NCBI RefSeq assembly: GCF_041435115.1
Contig: NZ_CP108046.1
Span: forward strand, 6,820,001-6,884,000
Origin: Streptomyces sp. NBC_00289
GTDB taxonomy: Bacteria; Actinomycetota; Actinomycetes; Streptomycetales; Streptomycetaceae
Reading direction: 5' to 3'
Length of the DNA stretch: 64,000 nt
Shown here: in pieces, positions 1 to 10,438 of the stretch
Layout of the letters: each line of letters starts with the position of its first letter
How positions within the stretch are numbered: position 1 is the stretch's first letter
Made by a program: the position numbers and the translations under genes
Notes under the pieces: generated by a model
What the model saw: only the letters and a program-made list of their open reading frames with translations
Told to the model about the DNA's origin: nothing
Databases searched by the model: none

Positions 1-830
1 AGGTGGCGATCACCGCGAACCAGCCGCAGACGACGCGGCACACGGTACGGGGGATCGTGCACCGGCCCGACGCCCAGCTGATCCTGGTGGACACCCCCGG
101 GCTGCACAAACCGCGGACGCTGCTGGGCCAGCGCCTCAACGACATCGTCCGGACCACCTGGGCCGAGGTCGACGTGATCGGCTTCTGTCTGCCGGCGAAC
201 GAGAAGCTCGGTCCCGGCGACCGCTTCATCGCGAAGGAACTGGCGTCCATCAAGAAGACGCCGAAGATCGCGATCGTCACGAAGACCGACCTCGTCGACG
301 GCAAGGTGCTCGCCGAGCAGCTCATCGCGATCGACCAGCTCGGGCAGGAGCTCGGGTTCGAGTGGGCGGAGATCGTGCCGGTGTCGGCGGTCGCCGACAA
401 GCAGGTGGACCTGCTGGCCGATCTGCTCGTCCCGCTGCTGCCGGAGGGCCCGGCCCTCTATCCCGAGGGCGACCTCACCGACGAGCCCGAGCAGGTCATG
501 ATCGCGGAGCTGATCCGCGAGGCCGCGCTGGAGGGGGTGCGCGACGAGCTGCCGCACTCCATCGCCGTGGTGGTGGAGGAGATGCTGCCCCGCGAGGACC
601 GGCCGGCCGACAAGCCGCTCCTGGACATCCACGCCTTCGTCTACATCGAGCGGCCCAGCCAGAAGGGGATCATCATCGGTCCCAAGGGCAAGCGGTTGAA
701 GGAGGTCGGGATCAAGTCGCGCAAGCAGATCGAGGCGTTGTTGGGGACGCCGGTCTTTCTCGACCTGCATGTCAAGGTCGCCAAGGACTGGCAGCGGGAT
801 CCGCGGCAGTTGCGGAAGCTGGGGTTCTGA
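1..830 (+). CDS. era: GTPase Era, 5'-truncated by the window edge
   Basis: Era is a GTP-binding protein that binds 16S rRNA and helps 30S ribosome maturation. The visible 275 codons begin inside the G domain; the P-loop (G1) lies upstream of the window, so the GTG at position 3 is an internal codon, not a start. Visible motifs are the switch I region (NQPQTTRH), G3 DTPG in ILVDTPGLHK, and the G4-type TKTD. The C-terminal KH RNA-binding domain carries IIIGPKGKRLKEVG around visible residues 224-237. The end (RDPRQLRKLGF) is typical of actinobacterial Era. Only the missing N-terminus prevents full certainty about integrity. Confidence 0.96.
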   Translation, partial: VAITANQPQTTRHTVRGIVHRPDAQLILVDTPGLHKPRTLLGQRLNDIVRTTWAEVDVIGFCLPANEKLGPGDRFIAKELASIKKTPKIAIVTKTDLVDGKVLAEQLIAIDQLGQELGFEWAEIVPVSAVADKQVDLLADLLVPLLPEGPALYPEGDLTDEPEQVMIAELIREAALEGVRDELPHSIAVVVEEMLPREDRPADKPLLDIHAFVYIERPSQKGIIIGPKGKRLKEVGIKSRKQIEALLGTPVFLDLHVKVAKDWQRDPRQLRKLGF

Positions 831-973
831 GACCTGGGGTCTCGTTCTTCCGGAGGCGGGTTCTCGGCTCGGAGTCCGCGGCCGGTGGTCTTGGCTCCCG
901 CCGGGATCTCGCCCCCGCCGCCCCTTCCCGTCCCGGCCCCGGAGGCGCTGCCCCCGGACCCCCGCTCCTCAAA

Positions 974-1099
974 CGCCGGAGGGGCTGAAGGTCCCGCCGG
1001 AGGGGCTGAAGGTGCCGCCGGAGGGGCTGAAGGTGCCGCCGGAGGGGCTGAAGGTGCCGCCGGAGGGGCTGAAGGTGCCGCCGGAGGGGCTGAAGGGGG
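974..1099. repeat. Six tandem copies of a 21-bp unit
   Basis: A unit beginning CGCCGGAGGGGCTGAAGG repeats with a period of exactly 21 bp at 974, 995, 1016, 1037, 1058 and 1079, in the gap between era and the convergent transporter gene. The core is the CCTC-AAACGCCGGAGGGGCTG half of the hairpin motif common in Streptomyces intergenic regions, here multiplied. Both strands stay open through it because 21 is a multiple of three, producing spurious GLKVPPE-type repeat peptides. I see no gene here. Confidence 0.9.
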
Positions 1100-1126
1100 G
1101 AGGGGCTGGACGCGACGCCGTCCAGC

Positions 1127-2386
1127 TCAGTCCACTCCCCGGATCCTGACCACCAGCAGCGCTCCCGCCAGGCCGATCGCCGCCGCCACCAGGTACAGCA
1201 TGCGGTAGCCGCCCAGGTGCGTCACGATCGGGGCGGCCAGGGCGGGGGCCATCACCTGGGGCAGGGCGTTGGCCACGTTGATCACGCCCAGGTCCTTGCC
1301 GCGGTCTCGTGCCTTCGGCAGGACGTCCGTCATCAGGGCGAAGTCGACCGAGGTGAACACGCCGAAGCCGACGCCGAGGACGGCCGCCGCGACGACCGCC
1401 CCCGGCCAGGTCTGCCAGCCGGCCAGGGCCGCCGTCGCCACCGCCATCAGTACGCCGGACCAGATCACGAAGGGTTTGCGGCGGCCGACCCGGTCCGACC
1501 AGACGCCCCCGACGACGACCGTCGCCAGCAGGGTCACGCCGTTGACCGCGGTGAGGATCAGCACGCCCTGCTCCGGGTCGCCGTGGTGCAGGCGGTCGCG
1601 CAGGTAGTACAGCAGGTACAGCAGCACCAGCGCGTTGCTCAGGTTGATCAGGAAACGGGTCAGCCAGGCCCAGCCGAGGTCCGGGTGGCGGCGCGGGCTC
1701 AGCCAGAAGCCCGCGAGGAAACCGCGCCAGGACCAGGGTGGCCGGTTCGCCGCCGCCAGCCGCAGATCCGGGTAGCGCAGGACGTACGGCAGCACGCCCA
1801 CCACCGTGAACACCGCGCAGGCCGCGTAGCCCGCCCCGGTGCCCCCGGCCACCGTCGCCAGGCCCGTCCCGCCGACCACGCCCAGGATCTGCGCCGCCCC
1901 CAACCAGCCGCCCACCGAGCCGCGTTGGAGCCGCGGTACCCGGTCGGGCACCGCGGCCGTCACGGCGGCGAAGGCGGCGATCAGCGTCAGCTGGACCAGG
2001 CACCAGCCCGCCGCCATCGTCCACACCCCGCTCGCCCCCGCGAGCAGCAGCAGCGACAGCGCGCCGCCCGCGGCGCCGGCCACGATCCACGGCGTACGCC
2101 GGCCCCACCGCGCCGTCGTACGGTCGGACAGCGCGCCGAACAGCGGATTGGCGACCAGCGACACCACCGCGCCCGCGCCGGTCACCCAGGCGAGCAGTGT
2201 CTCCTTGGACATGCCGGTGCCGGGGGCGAAGTCCTCCGACTGCGAGGCCAGCAGGATCTGCAGGGGGCCGTACCAGCCCACCCAGATCGCCCCGTTGGCC
2301 AGCGCGAGCGCCGCCGCCCAGCTCCGGCCCACCCGTTCGACGGGCTCGGCCAGGGCGTCGTCCAGGGCCGGGCCGGCCGTCGTCAT
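1127..2386 (-). CDS. MFS sugar transporter (GPH/SLC45-like)
   Basis: A 419-residue, twelve-helix major facilitator protein. After the first helices it has GALSDRTTARWGRRTPWI, the cytoplasmic loop signature seen in GPH/SLC45-like sugar:cation symporters; a second loop reads SDRVGRRKPFV. The ATG at 2386 overlaps the TGA of the upstream beta-glucosidase gene (ATGA), so the two are translationally coupled and the longer ORF extending to 2500 is unlikely. Pairing with a GH1 enzyme suggests uptake of a beta-glucoside that is then hydrolysed in the cytoplasm. Substrate and direction are inferred, not shown. Confidence 0.85.
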   Translation of the reverse strand: MTTAGPALDDALAEPVERVGRSWAAALALANGAIWVGWYGPLQILLASQSEDFAPGTGMSKETLLAWVTGAGAVVSLVANPLFGALSDRTTARWGRRTPWIVAGAAGGALSLLLLAGASGVWTMAAGWCLVQLTLIAAFAAVTAAVPDRVPRLQRGSVGGWLGAAQILGVVGGTGLATVAGGTGAGYAACAVFTVVGVLPYVLRYPDLRLAAANRPPWSWRGFLAGFWLSPRRHPDLGWAWLTRFLINLSNALVLLYLLYYLRDRLHHGDPEQGVLILTAVNGVTLLATVVVGGVWSDRVGRRKPFVIWSGVLMAVATAALAGWQTWPGAVVAAAVLGVGFGVFTSVDFALMTDVLPKARDRGKDLGVINVANALPQVMAPALAAPIVTHLGGYRMLYLVAAAIGLAGALLVVRIRGVD

Positions 2387-3705
2387 CTCTGCGCCCGCAG
2401 CACGTCCCGGAACCAGCCGTACGACGCCTTGGGTGTCCGCTCCAGCGTCTCGAAGTCCACGTGGACCAGCCCGAACCGGCGCTCGTAGCCCTCCGCCCAC
2501 TCGAAGTTGTCCAGCAGCGACCAGACGAAGTAGCCGCGTACGTCCACACCCGCTTCCACGGCGTCGTGCAGGGCGCGGATGTGGCCGTCGAGGTAGGCGA
2601 TCCGGTCCTGGTCGTCGATCCCCGGGTAGGAGCAGCCGTTCTCGGTGATGACGATGGGCGGGAGGCGGTCGCCGAAGCGGTCGCGGAAGCCGGTGAGCAG
2701 CTCGGTCAGGCCCTCGGGGACCACCGGCCAGCCGAAGTCCGTGACCGGTCGGCCCTCTATCTCCCGTACGGTGAAGGGGAGTTCGGCCGGAAGGGTCAGA
2801 CCGCCGAACTCGATCTCCTCGCCCTGCGGGGCCCCCACCCTCGTCGGTGCGTAGTAGTTGACGCCGTAGAAGTCCACGGGCTCCCCGATGACCTTCAGGT
2901 CTGCTGAGACGTCTCCCGGCATCAACTCGCCGATCCCTTGCGGGTATTCCCCCAGAAGCACCGGGTCCGAGAACAGCCGGTTCAGCAGCAGGTCGTAGAA
3001 CTCGGCCGCCTCCACGTCGGCCGGCTCCCGCGAGGCCGGCCAGGCCGGTCCGTGCGAGTTGGCGATCCCGATGTCCGCGGCGCCGGCCGCGCGGAGGGCC
3101 TGTACGGCCCGGCCGTGGGCGAGGAGTTGGTGGTGGGCGGCCGGGAGGGCGTCGAAGAGCAGCTGCCGGCCCGGGGCGTGCGCGCCCAACGCGTGTCCCA
3201 GCAGGGTGTGTTCGGCGGGCTCATTGAGGGTGATCCACTTCTTCACCCGGTCGCCGAGACGGTCGGCGACGAGCGACACGTGGTCCGCGAAGCGTGACGC
3301 CGTGTCCCGCTCCAGCCAGTCGAGACCGACCGGCAGGTCCCAGTGGAAGAGGGTCGGCACCGGGCGCACGCCCGCCGCGCACAGCTCGTCCACCAGCCGG
3401 TCGTAGAAGTCGAGGCCGTCGGGGGAGTTCACCCGCGGCCAGGAGATCGAGAAGCGGTACGCGTCGACTCCGAGGCCGGCCAGCAGCGCCACGTCCTCGC
3501 GGTAGCGGTGGTAGTGGTCGCAGGCCACCTCCGCCGTCGAGCCGTCCTTCACCCGGCCCGGCTCGGCGGTGAAGGCGTCCCACACGGACGGCTCCCGTTT
3601 GTCGGCCGCCCCCTCGATCTGGTGGGCCGAGGTCGAGACGCCCCAGAGGAAGCCTGCCGGGAACCGGGATATCGGGTTCGTCGCCGTACGCGGATCAGTC
3701 GCCAT
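2383..3705 (-). CDS. GH1 family beta-glucosidase
   Basis: Retaining beta-glycosidase of family GH1, about 440 residues, without a signal peptide, so cytoplasmic. FPAGFLWGVSTSAHQIEG near the N-terminus, the acid/base glutamate in TLNEP and the nucleophile glutamate in ITENG are all present, as is the substrate-binding FVWSLLDNFEWAEGY near the C-terminus. The loop after WPRV (WPRVNSPDGLDFY) is several residues shorter than in most GH1 enzymes, which may widen or remodel the active-site entrance. I chose the ATG at 3705 (MATDPRTATNP); an in-frame ATG at 3717 is an alternative. The stop overlaps the transporter start by 4 bp. Confidence 0.93.
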   Translation of the reverse strand: MATDPRTATNPISRFPAGFLWGVSTSAHQIEGAADKREPSVWDAFTAEPGRVKDGSTAEVACDHYHRYREDVALLAGLGVDAYRFSISWPRVNSPDGLDFYDRLVDELCAAGVRPVPTLFHWDLPVGLDWLERDTASRFADHVSLVADRLGDRVKKWITLNEPAEHTLLGHALGAHAPGRQLLFDALPAAHHQLLAHGRAVQALRAAGAADIGIANSHGPAWPASREPADVEAAEFYDLLLNRLFSDPVLLGEYPQGIGELMPGDVSADLKVIGEPVDFYGVNYYAPTRVGAPQGEEIEFGGLTLPAELPFTVREIEGRPVTDFGWPVVPEGLTELLTGFRDRFGDRLPPIVITENGCSYPGIDDQDRIAYLDGHIRALHDAVEAGVDVRGYFVWSLLDNFEWAEGYERRFGLVHVDFETLERTPKASYGWFRDVLRAQR

Positions 3706-3763
3706 GCGCCGGATCATCCGTACCAGCGGTAACAGAAGTCAACGGGCAGGCGTGAAGAACGGG

Positions 3764-4030
3764 TTACGCGCCTTCCTTCAGCACGCGGGAGATCAGCCGG
3801 CGCTGCTCCTCCGTCAGCCGGGGATCGGCCGCGTGGGCCGTCCTCCCGTCCACCGTGATCTCGTAGGAGAAACCGTCCGGGACGCCGATGGGGGGTGTGC
3901 CCCGGCCGGCGGCGAGTGCCTTCTCGGCCAGGGCGTGCCATTCGTGGGCATCGGGCCGTCCCGAGGTGTCGACCTCGGCATGGCGCTCGATGCCCGCGAA
4001 CCCGCCCGTGCGCCTCACCTGAATACGCAT
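3764..4030 (-). CDS. Emfourin-type protease inhibitor
   Basis: An 88-residue protein beginning MRIQVRRTGGFAGIERHAEVDTS and containing GFSYEITVDGR and LTEEQRRLISRVL. This matches the small protealysin-inhibitor (emfourin) family, which blocks M4 metalloproteases of the protealysin group by slow tight binding. It starts 20 bp downstream of the stop of an M4 protease gene on the same strand, the arrangement known for protealysin-emfourin operons. No signal peptide is visible, so it presumably acts in the cytoplasm on its neighbour. The family call rests on sequence pattern plus context. Confidence 0.85.
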   Translation of the reverse strand: MRIQVRRTGGFAGIERHAEVDTSGRPDAHEWHALAEKALAAGRGTPPIGVPDGFSYEITVDGRTAHAADPRLTEEQRRLISRVLKEGA

Positions 4031-4050
4031 GGGTCCTGTCTAGTACGCCC

Positions 4051-5121
4051 TCACAGAATCCGCACCCCCACCTGTTCCCACGCCTTCTCCACGGCCTGGA
4101 GTTCCTCGCCGCCGTCACCGAAGCGCTCGCGCGCGGCCTTCACCGTGAGCTTGGCGAAGTCCGTGAAGAGGGCCCGGTCGCCGAGCTCGCCGCCGGTCAG
4201 GACGTCGTACCAGATCTGGCCCGGCTTCTCCCAGGCGTAGCCGCCGAGAGCGGTGGCGGCCAGGTAGAACGCGTGGTTGGGAATACCGGAGTTGATGTGG
4301 ACGCCGCCGTTGTCCCGGCCGGTGCGCACGTACTCGTCCATCGTCGCGGGCTGAGGGTCCTTGCCGAGGACGTCGTCGTCGTACGCGGTGCCCGGCGCCT
4401 TCATGGACCGCAGGGCGGTGCCGGTGACGTCCGGGGCGAGCAGGCCCGCGCCGATCAGCCAGTCGGCCTCGGCGGCGGTCTGGCCGAGGGAGTACTGCTT
4501 GATGAGTGAGCCGAACACGTCGGACATCGACTCGTTGAGGGCACCCGGCTGGCCGTTGTAGGTCAGGTTCGCCGTGTACTGCGTGACGCCGTGGGTGAGC
4601 TCGTGCCCGATGACGTCGATGGAGCTGGTGAAGTCGACGAAGATCTCGCCGTCACCGTCACCGAACACCATCTGCTCGCCGTTCCAGAAGGCGTTGTTGT
4701 AGCCCTCGTCGAAGTGGACGGTGGCGTCGAGGGGCAGGCCGTCCCCGTCGATCGAGTGGCGCTGGTAGGCCTTCAGATAGAGGTCGAAGGTGGCGCCGAG
4801 ACCGGAGTAGGCGCGGTTGACGGTCGCGTCCTGGCCGGGGTCCTGGCCCTCGGAGCGGACCTCGGTGCCGGGCAGGGCGGTGCCGTGCCCGGCGTCGTAG
4901 ATCGTGCGCAGCGCCTGGTCCGACGGTGCCTTCACCGCCGGGGCGACCGCGAGGCCGTACTCGGTGGTCACCTGGCGGAGCGTACGCAGCTCACTGTCGC
5001 GCAGGATGGTGCGCCGGGCGGGACCGGAGAGCGCGGGGTTGTCGTTGCGCGCGAGCCGGTCGAGGAGGTGCGGCGGTACGACAGTGCAGAAGACGGGCTC
5101 GAAGCCCCCGTGAGTCGTCAT
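4051..5121 (-). CDS. M4 metallopeptidase, protealysin-like
   Basis: A 356-residue thermolysin-family zinc protease. It has the HExxH helix in VIGHELTHGVTQYT, the third zinc ligand in NESMSDVFGSLIKQ, and the catalytic-histidine region DNGGVHINSGIPNHAF. The N-terminus lacks a signal peptide and shows a short propeptide with PVFCTVVPPHLLDRLA, the PPxL-type motif of protealysin precursors; this distinguishes it from secreted thermolysins with long prodomains. I start at ATG 5121 (MTTHGGFEP) because the upstream extension in the long ORF is not protease-like. It is followed by the emfourin gene. It may act inside the cell or be exported non-classically. Confidence 0.93.
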   Translation of the reverse strand: MTTHGGFEPVFCTVVPPHLLDRLARNDNPALSGPARRTILRDSELRTLRQVTTEYGLAVAPAVKAPSDQALRTIYDAGHGTALPGTEVRSEGQDPGQDATVNRAYSGLGATFDLYLKAYQRHSIDGDGLPLDATVHFDEGYNNAFWNGEQMVFGDGDGEIFVDFTSSIDVIGHELTHGVTQYTANLTYNGQPGALNESMSDVFGSLIKQYSLGQTAAEADWLIGAGLLAPDVTGTALRSMKAPGTAYDDDVLGKDPQPATMDEYVRTGRDNGGVHINSGIPNHAFYLAATALGGYAWEKPGQIWYDVLTGGELGDRALFTDFAKLTVKAARERFGDGGEELQAVEKAWEQVGVRIL

Positions 5122-5321
5122 GCCCGGCACCCTTGCACTGGGTGATGTGCGTGTCACTACCCGCCACCATGATTGGTGAAATGTGCGGACAACGAAGGTC
5201 ACGCTCCGTCGCCGAGTGGTATGGAGCACTTTTTGTCCCGTTCGCCCTGTCTGACCGGCGGATCCCGCATACTGATACGGGCCCACGCGTCCGGCGTGGC
5301 TCGGCTAGGCTGCGGAGCATC

Positions 5322-5372
5322 ATGCGTATCGGGCTGCTTCTTCTCCTTAGCTGCCGCGGCGAGGGCCTGTAA
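5322..5372 (+). CDS. leuL: leuA leader peptide (attenuator)
   Basis: A 16-codon ORF, MRIGLLLLLSCRGEGL, with five consecutive leucine codons (CTG CTT CTT CTC CTT), ending 84 bp before leuA. This is the classic layout of ribosome-mediated attenuation: leucyl-tRNA shortage stalls the ribosome in the leucine run and favours the antiterminated RNA fold. Downstream, GGCCGAC (5376-5382) can pair with GTCGGCC (5415-5421). A leucine-rich leader before leuA has been reported in S. coelicolor. The gene symbol is by analogy. Confidence 0.85.
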   Translation: MRIGLLLLLSCRGEGL

Positions 5373-7178
<1,806 letters not shown>

Positions 7179-7210
7179 CCATCCTGACCGGGGGTTTGCC
7201 CTCGTTCACA

Positions 7211-7247
7211 GGGGCCCCGCCCGCCGCGTGACGGCAGGCGGGGCCCC
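7211..7247 (+). terminator. Factor-independent-type terminator after leuA
   Basis: Perfect 11-bp inverted repeat GGGGCCCCGCC / GGCGGGGCCCC (7211-7221 and 7237-7247), 32 bp after the leuA stop. It lacks a strong U-tract, as is usual in Streptomyces. Confidence 0.75.
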
Positions 7248-7374
7248 GTCGTATACCGGCCAATCCATGTGCAGGTCACGAGCAGGTCTCGTCCAGGGTG
7301 CTGACTCCACCTCGCCGATGTGGCTAACATCACGCAAGCGCGGCGATGTTGCCGCGGCGTTACGGAGGTGCGAC

Positions 7375-8073
7375 GTGCTGCCAGTACGGGGACGAGACGG
7401 CCATGGGGCCGCCAGGCTTGCGCGCCTTCTGGGCACTCGTATCGCATGGACGCCGGTGGGCGACGGCGAGTTCTTCTGCCCCGGCTGCGGAGGCGACCGC
7501 AACTACCAGCGGCTGACCGGCCGCCGCCGCTTCACCCTGCTCGGCGTGCCCGTGCTGCCGCGCGGCGAGACCGGCCCGGTCGTCGAGTGCGCGGCGTGCC
7601 GCCGCCACTTCGGGACCGACGTCCTCGACCACCCGACCACCACCCGCTTCTCCGCGATGCTCCGCGACGCCGTCCACACCGTCGCCCTGGCCGTCCTCGC
7701 CGCGGGCGGCACCTGCGCCCGTGCGGCCCTGGAGGCCGCCGCGAGCACGGTCCGCGCCGCCGGCTTCGACGACTGCACGGAGGAACAGCTCGAGGCCCTC
7801 GTCGAAGCCCTGGCCGCCGACACCGGGCGGGTCTACGGCCGCCCCTGCGGCGCCGGCCTCGCCATAGAGCTCCACGAGGCCCTGGACCCCCTCACCCCGC
7901 ACCTTGCCCCCGCCGGCCGCGAATCGATCCTCCTCCAGGGCGCCCGCATCGCCCTGGCGGACGGCCCGTACACCCCCGCCGAACGCGAGGCCCTCACCAC
8001 GGTCGGCGCCGCCCTCACCCTGTGCACGGACGACGTCACCAGCCTGCTGGCGGCGGCCCGGACGCCGTCCTGA
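7375..8073 (+). CDS. TerB-like protein with N-terminal zinc ribbon
   Basis: A 232-residue protein. Two CxxC pairs (FFCPGCG at about 34-39 and VECAACR at about 70-76) form a zinc-ribbon-like head. The C-terminal part, alpha-helical with LLQGARIALADGPYTPAEREALTTVG, resembles the TerB/tellurite-resistance domain, whose biochemical role is unclear. I chose GTG 7375 because ACGGAGGTGC sits just upstream; longer starts run back into the leuA terminator. Monocistronic; conserved next to leuA in Streptomyces as far as I recall. Tellurite resistance itself should not be inferred from the name. Confidence 0.8.
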   Translation: MLPVRGRDGHGAARLARLLGTRIAWTPVGDGEFFCPGCGGDRNYQRLTGRRRFTLLGVPVLPRGETGPVVECAACRRHFGTDVLDHPTTTRFSAMLRDAVHTVALAVLAAGGTCARAALEAAASTVRAAGFDDCTEEQLEALVEALAADTGRVYGRPCGAGLAIELHEALDPLTPHLAPAGRESILLQGARIALADGPYTPAEREALTTVGAALTLCTDDVTSLLAAARTPS

Positions 8074-8292
8074 CACTCCCCGGGGAGTGGTCCCGGCCCC
8101 GCGCCACCCCGCGCAGTACGCCCGGCTCGCCCTGCCGCCCGACGCGTCGCCCCCGTCGAGCCGGTTGTCCGGAGACCGACCCGGACATCCGGACCGGAGG
8201 GAGGCCCGTCGTCGTGGCGTACGCGTCGGGAGCGGTGGCACCGGGGACCATGTGACGGACAGCCAGCCTCCGTCCGCCCGTGAGGGAGCCCG

Positions 8293-9495
8293 ATGGTTCT
8301 CCTGAGCCGTGCCCTGCTCGTGACCGCGGTGTTCCTCACCCCGTTCACGGCCCCGAACGCCTCGGCCGTCGCCCGGTGCGGGTCCTCGGTCCCGTACGTC
8401 TCGGGGCGGGACGGCTACGCCGCGTTCCGTATCCCGGCGGCCGTGACGACCCGCCGGGGCACGGTTCTCGCCTTCGCGGAGGGCCGGCACGACGGTGCCG
8501 GGGACTCCGGCGACATCGACGTCGTGCTGCGCCGGTCCACCGACGGCGGCTGCACCTGGGGTCCGCTCCAGGTGGTGGCGGCCGGGGGCGGGGACACGCG
8601 GGGCAATCCCGCGCCGGTCGTCGATCCGCGCACCGGTGCGGTCGTCCTGGTCACCTCCTACAACAGCGGGGCCGTGACGGAGTCGCAGATCATGCGCGGC
8701 GAGGTCACTGCGGAGCAGGGCCGCCGGGTGTTCGTCCAGCACAGCCGGAACGACGGCCGGGACTTCTCGGCGCCCCGGGACATCACACGGCAGGTGAAGC
8801 CGGACGGCTGGCGTTGGTACGCCACGGGGCCCGGGCACGCGGTGGCCCTGACCCGCGGACCGCACGCCGGACGACTGGTCGTCCCAGCCAACCACTCGGC
8901 CGCGCCCCCGGCGGGCTCCTCCGACACGGGCCGCGAGTCCAGGTACTACGGCGCCCACGCGATCTACAGCGACGACGGCGGGCGCGGCTGGCGGCTGGGC
9001 TTCGTCGACGACTCGTACGACGGGGTGGACAACGCGAACGAGTCGTCGGCCGCCCAACTCCCGGACGGCCGCCTCTACTTCAGTGCCCGGGACCAGCAGG
9101 GCACCAGTCCGGGGAACCGTCTCGACAGCTTCTCGAGTGACGGCGGGGAGAGCCTGGACCGTCCCTACGCCGTGCAGCCCACGCTGGACGACGTGCCGGT
9201 GGTCCAGGGCAGCGTCCTCCAACTCGGCCGGCCCACGGGGTTGTTGCTGTTCTCCGGACCGTCCGTGCCCACCGCCCGACGGGAGATGGCGATCTGGCGC
9301 AGCACGGACGGCGGGGTCACCTTCACCAGGGCGGTCACGCTGTCCCGGCAGCGGGCCGCGTACTCGGATCTGGTCCGGGTCGGACGCGGGACGGTCGGGG
9401 TGCTGTACGAGACGGGGACTTCGGGGACGTACGACGCGATCGAGTTCCGGCGGACGGACGTGGCGGAACGTGCCGGCGGACCCGGCGGTGCGTGA
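8293..9495 (+). CDS. Secreted exo-alpha-sialidase (GH33)
   Basis: A 400-residue neuraminidase. Residues 1-25 are a signal peptide (LLVTAVFLTPFTAPNASA). The mature part has the FRIP arginine motif at about 45-48 (AAFRIPAAV) and repeated Asp-boxes: STDGGCTW near 82, SRNDGRDF, SDDGGRGW, SSDGGES and STDGGVTF. These define the six-bladed beta-propeller that releases terminal sialic acids from glycoconjugates outside the cell. It converges on a DapA/NanA-type aldolase gene 7 bp away, which suggests that released sialic acid or a related 2-keto sugar acid is metabolised. Specificity is inferred from the family. Confidence 0.92.
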   Translation: MVLLSRALLVTAVFLTPFTAPNASAVARCGSSVPYVSGRDGYAAFRIPAAVTTRRGTVLAFAEGRHDGAGDSGDIDVVLRRSTDGGCTWGPLQVVAAGGGDTRGNPAPVVDPRTGAVVLVTSYNSGAVTESQIMRGEVTAEQGRRVFVQHSRNDGRDFSAPRDITRQVKPDGWRWYATGPGHAVALTRGPHAGRLVVPANHSAAPPAGSSDTGRESRYYGAHAIYSDDGGRGWRLGFVDDSYDGVDNANESSAAQLPDGRLYFSARDQQGTSPGNRLDSFSSDGGESLDRPYAVQPTLDDVPVVQGSVLQLGRPTGLLLFSGPSVPTARREMAIWRSTDGGVTFTRAVTLSRQRAAYSDLVRVGRGTVGVLYETGTSGTYDAIEFRRTDVAERAGGPGGA

Positions 9496-9502
9496 ACCGG
9501 CC

Positions 9503-10438
9503 CTACCGCAGGCCCGCCGCCGCCAGGAACGTACCCACCCGTTCCACCTCGCCCCGCGACAACGGCACCTGCGGCTCCGCCGTCACCGGGCAGTCGATGA
9601 TCCCCCGCAGGTGCAGCGCCGCCTTGAAGGCGCCCAGCGCCGACGAACCGCCGCCCATCCGGGCCGGATCGCCGACGCCCACCAGACCGAACAGCGCGCA
9701 CAGCCGCTCCTGTTCGGCCCGGGCGCCGTCCCGGTCGCCGGCCCGGCACCGGCCGTCGAGGCGGACGTAGCCGTGCGGGTCGACGTTGGCGAGGCCCGGC
9801 ACCGCCCCGTCCGCGCCGAGCGCGAGGGCCGCGTCGACAAGGGTCTCGGAGCCGGTCAGGACGCTGAAGCCGGTGATGTCGGGGCGGGTGCGGGCGCCCG
9901 TCACGACGGTCCGGAAACCGGTCAGGTCGCCGCTGGAGTCCTTGAGCCCGGCCAGCACACCCTCGGCGGCGAGGTCCAGGACCAGGTCCGCGGGGAGTTT
10001 CGTGTGCACGGCGACCGGGATGTCGTAGGCCAGGACGGGAACCGGGCTGCCGGCCGCGACCAGGCGGAAGTGGCGGCCGATCTCGGCGGGGTGGGTACGG
10101 GCGTAGAACGGGGCCGTCACGACCACCGCGTCCGCGCCCGCCGCCGTCACCGAGGCGACCTGGTCGAGGACCCGGGGTGTCGTCATGTCGATGGCGCCCG
10201 CCAGGACCGGAAGCCGGCCGCCCACGTGCCCCGCCACCGACTCCACCACCAGCCTCCGCTGCCGGTCCGTCAGATACGCCGCCTCCGAGGTCGAACCGAG
10301 CACGAACAGCCCGCTCACCCCGCCGTCCACCAGATGGTCGACCAGCCTCAGCAGGGAGGGGACGTCCACCTCGCGGTCCGGTGTCAGGGGTGTGCAGACG
10401 GGCGGGACGACACCGGTCAGCGGGGCGGGGATCGTCAT
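9503..10438 (-). CDS. Dihydrodipicolinate synthase / N-acetylneuraminate lyase family aldolase
   Basis: A 311-residue class I aldolase of the DapA/NanA family. It has the Schiff-base lysine in LAGLKDSSGD (about K166), the catalytic tyrosine in LAYDIP (about Y138) and the carboxylate-binding loop GSTSE (about 49-52). The loop is GSTSE rather than the GTTGE of lysine-pathway DapA, and the gene is not near lysine genes, so a catabolic 2-keto acid lyase is more likely. Its convergent sialidase neighbour makes N-acetylneuraminate an attractive but unproven substrate. Start ATG 10438 is preceded by GGGAGCC; the longer ORF upstream is non-coding shadow. Confidence 0.87.
   Translation of the reverse strand: MTIPAPLTGVVPPVCTPLTPDREVDVPSLLRLVDHLVDGGVSGLFVLGSTSEAAYLTDRQRRLVVESVAGHVGGRLPVLAGAIDMTTPRVLDQVASVTAAGADAVVVTAPFYARTHPAEIGRHFRLVAAGSPVPVLAYDIPVAVHTKLPADLVLDLAAEGVLAGLKDSSGDLTGFRTVVTGARTRPDITGFSVLTGSETLVDAALALGADGAVPGLANVDPHGYVRLDGRCRAGDRDGARAEQERLCALFGLVGVGDPARMGGGSSALGAFKAALHLRGIIDCPVTAEPQVPLSRGEVERVGTFLAAAGLR

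Noticed and set aside
974..1099. CRISPR array
   Set aside because: Units are 21 bp head-to-tail without spacers; it is a simple tandem repeat.
362..2549. Long open frames across era and the MFS gene, including repeat peptides from the 21-bp unit
   Set aside because: They run antisense or out of frame to era and the MFS gene, are Arg/Gly/Ala/Pro-rich, and owe their length to high GC and a repeat whose period is a multiple of three.
5161..5180. CACCA/TGGTG palindrome upstream of the protease gene
   Set aside because: Only 5-bp arms; expected by chance at this scale.
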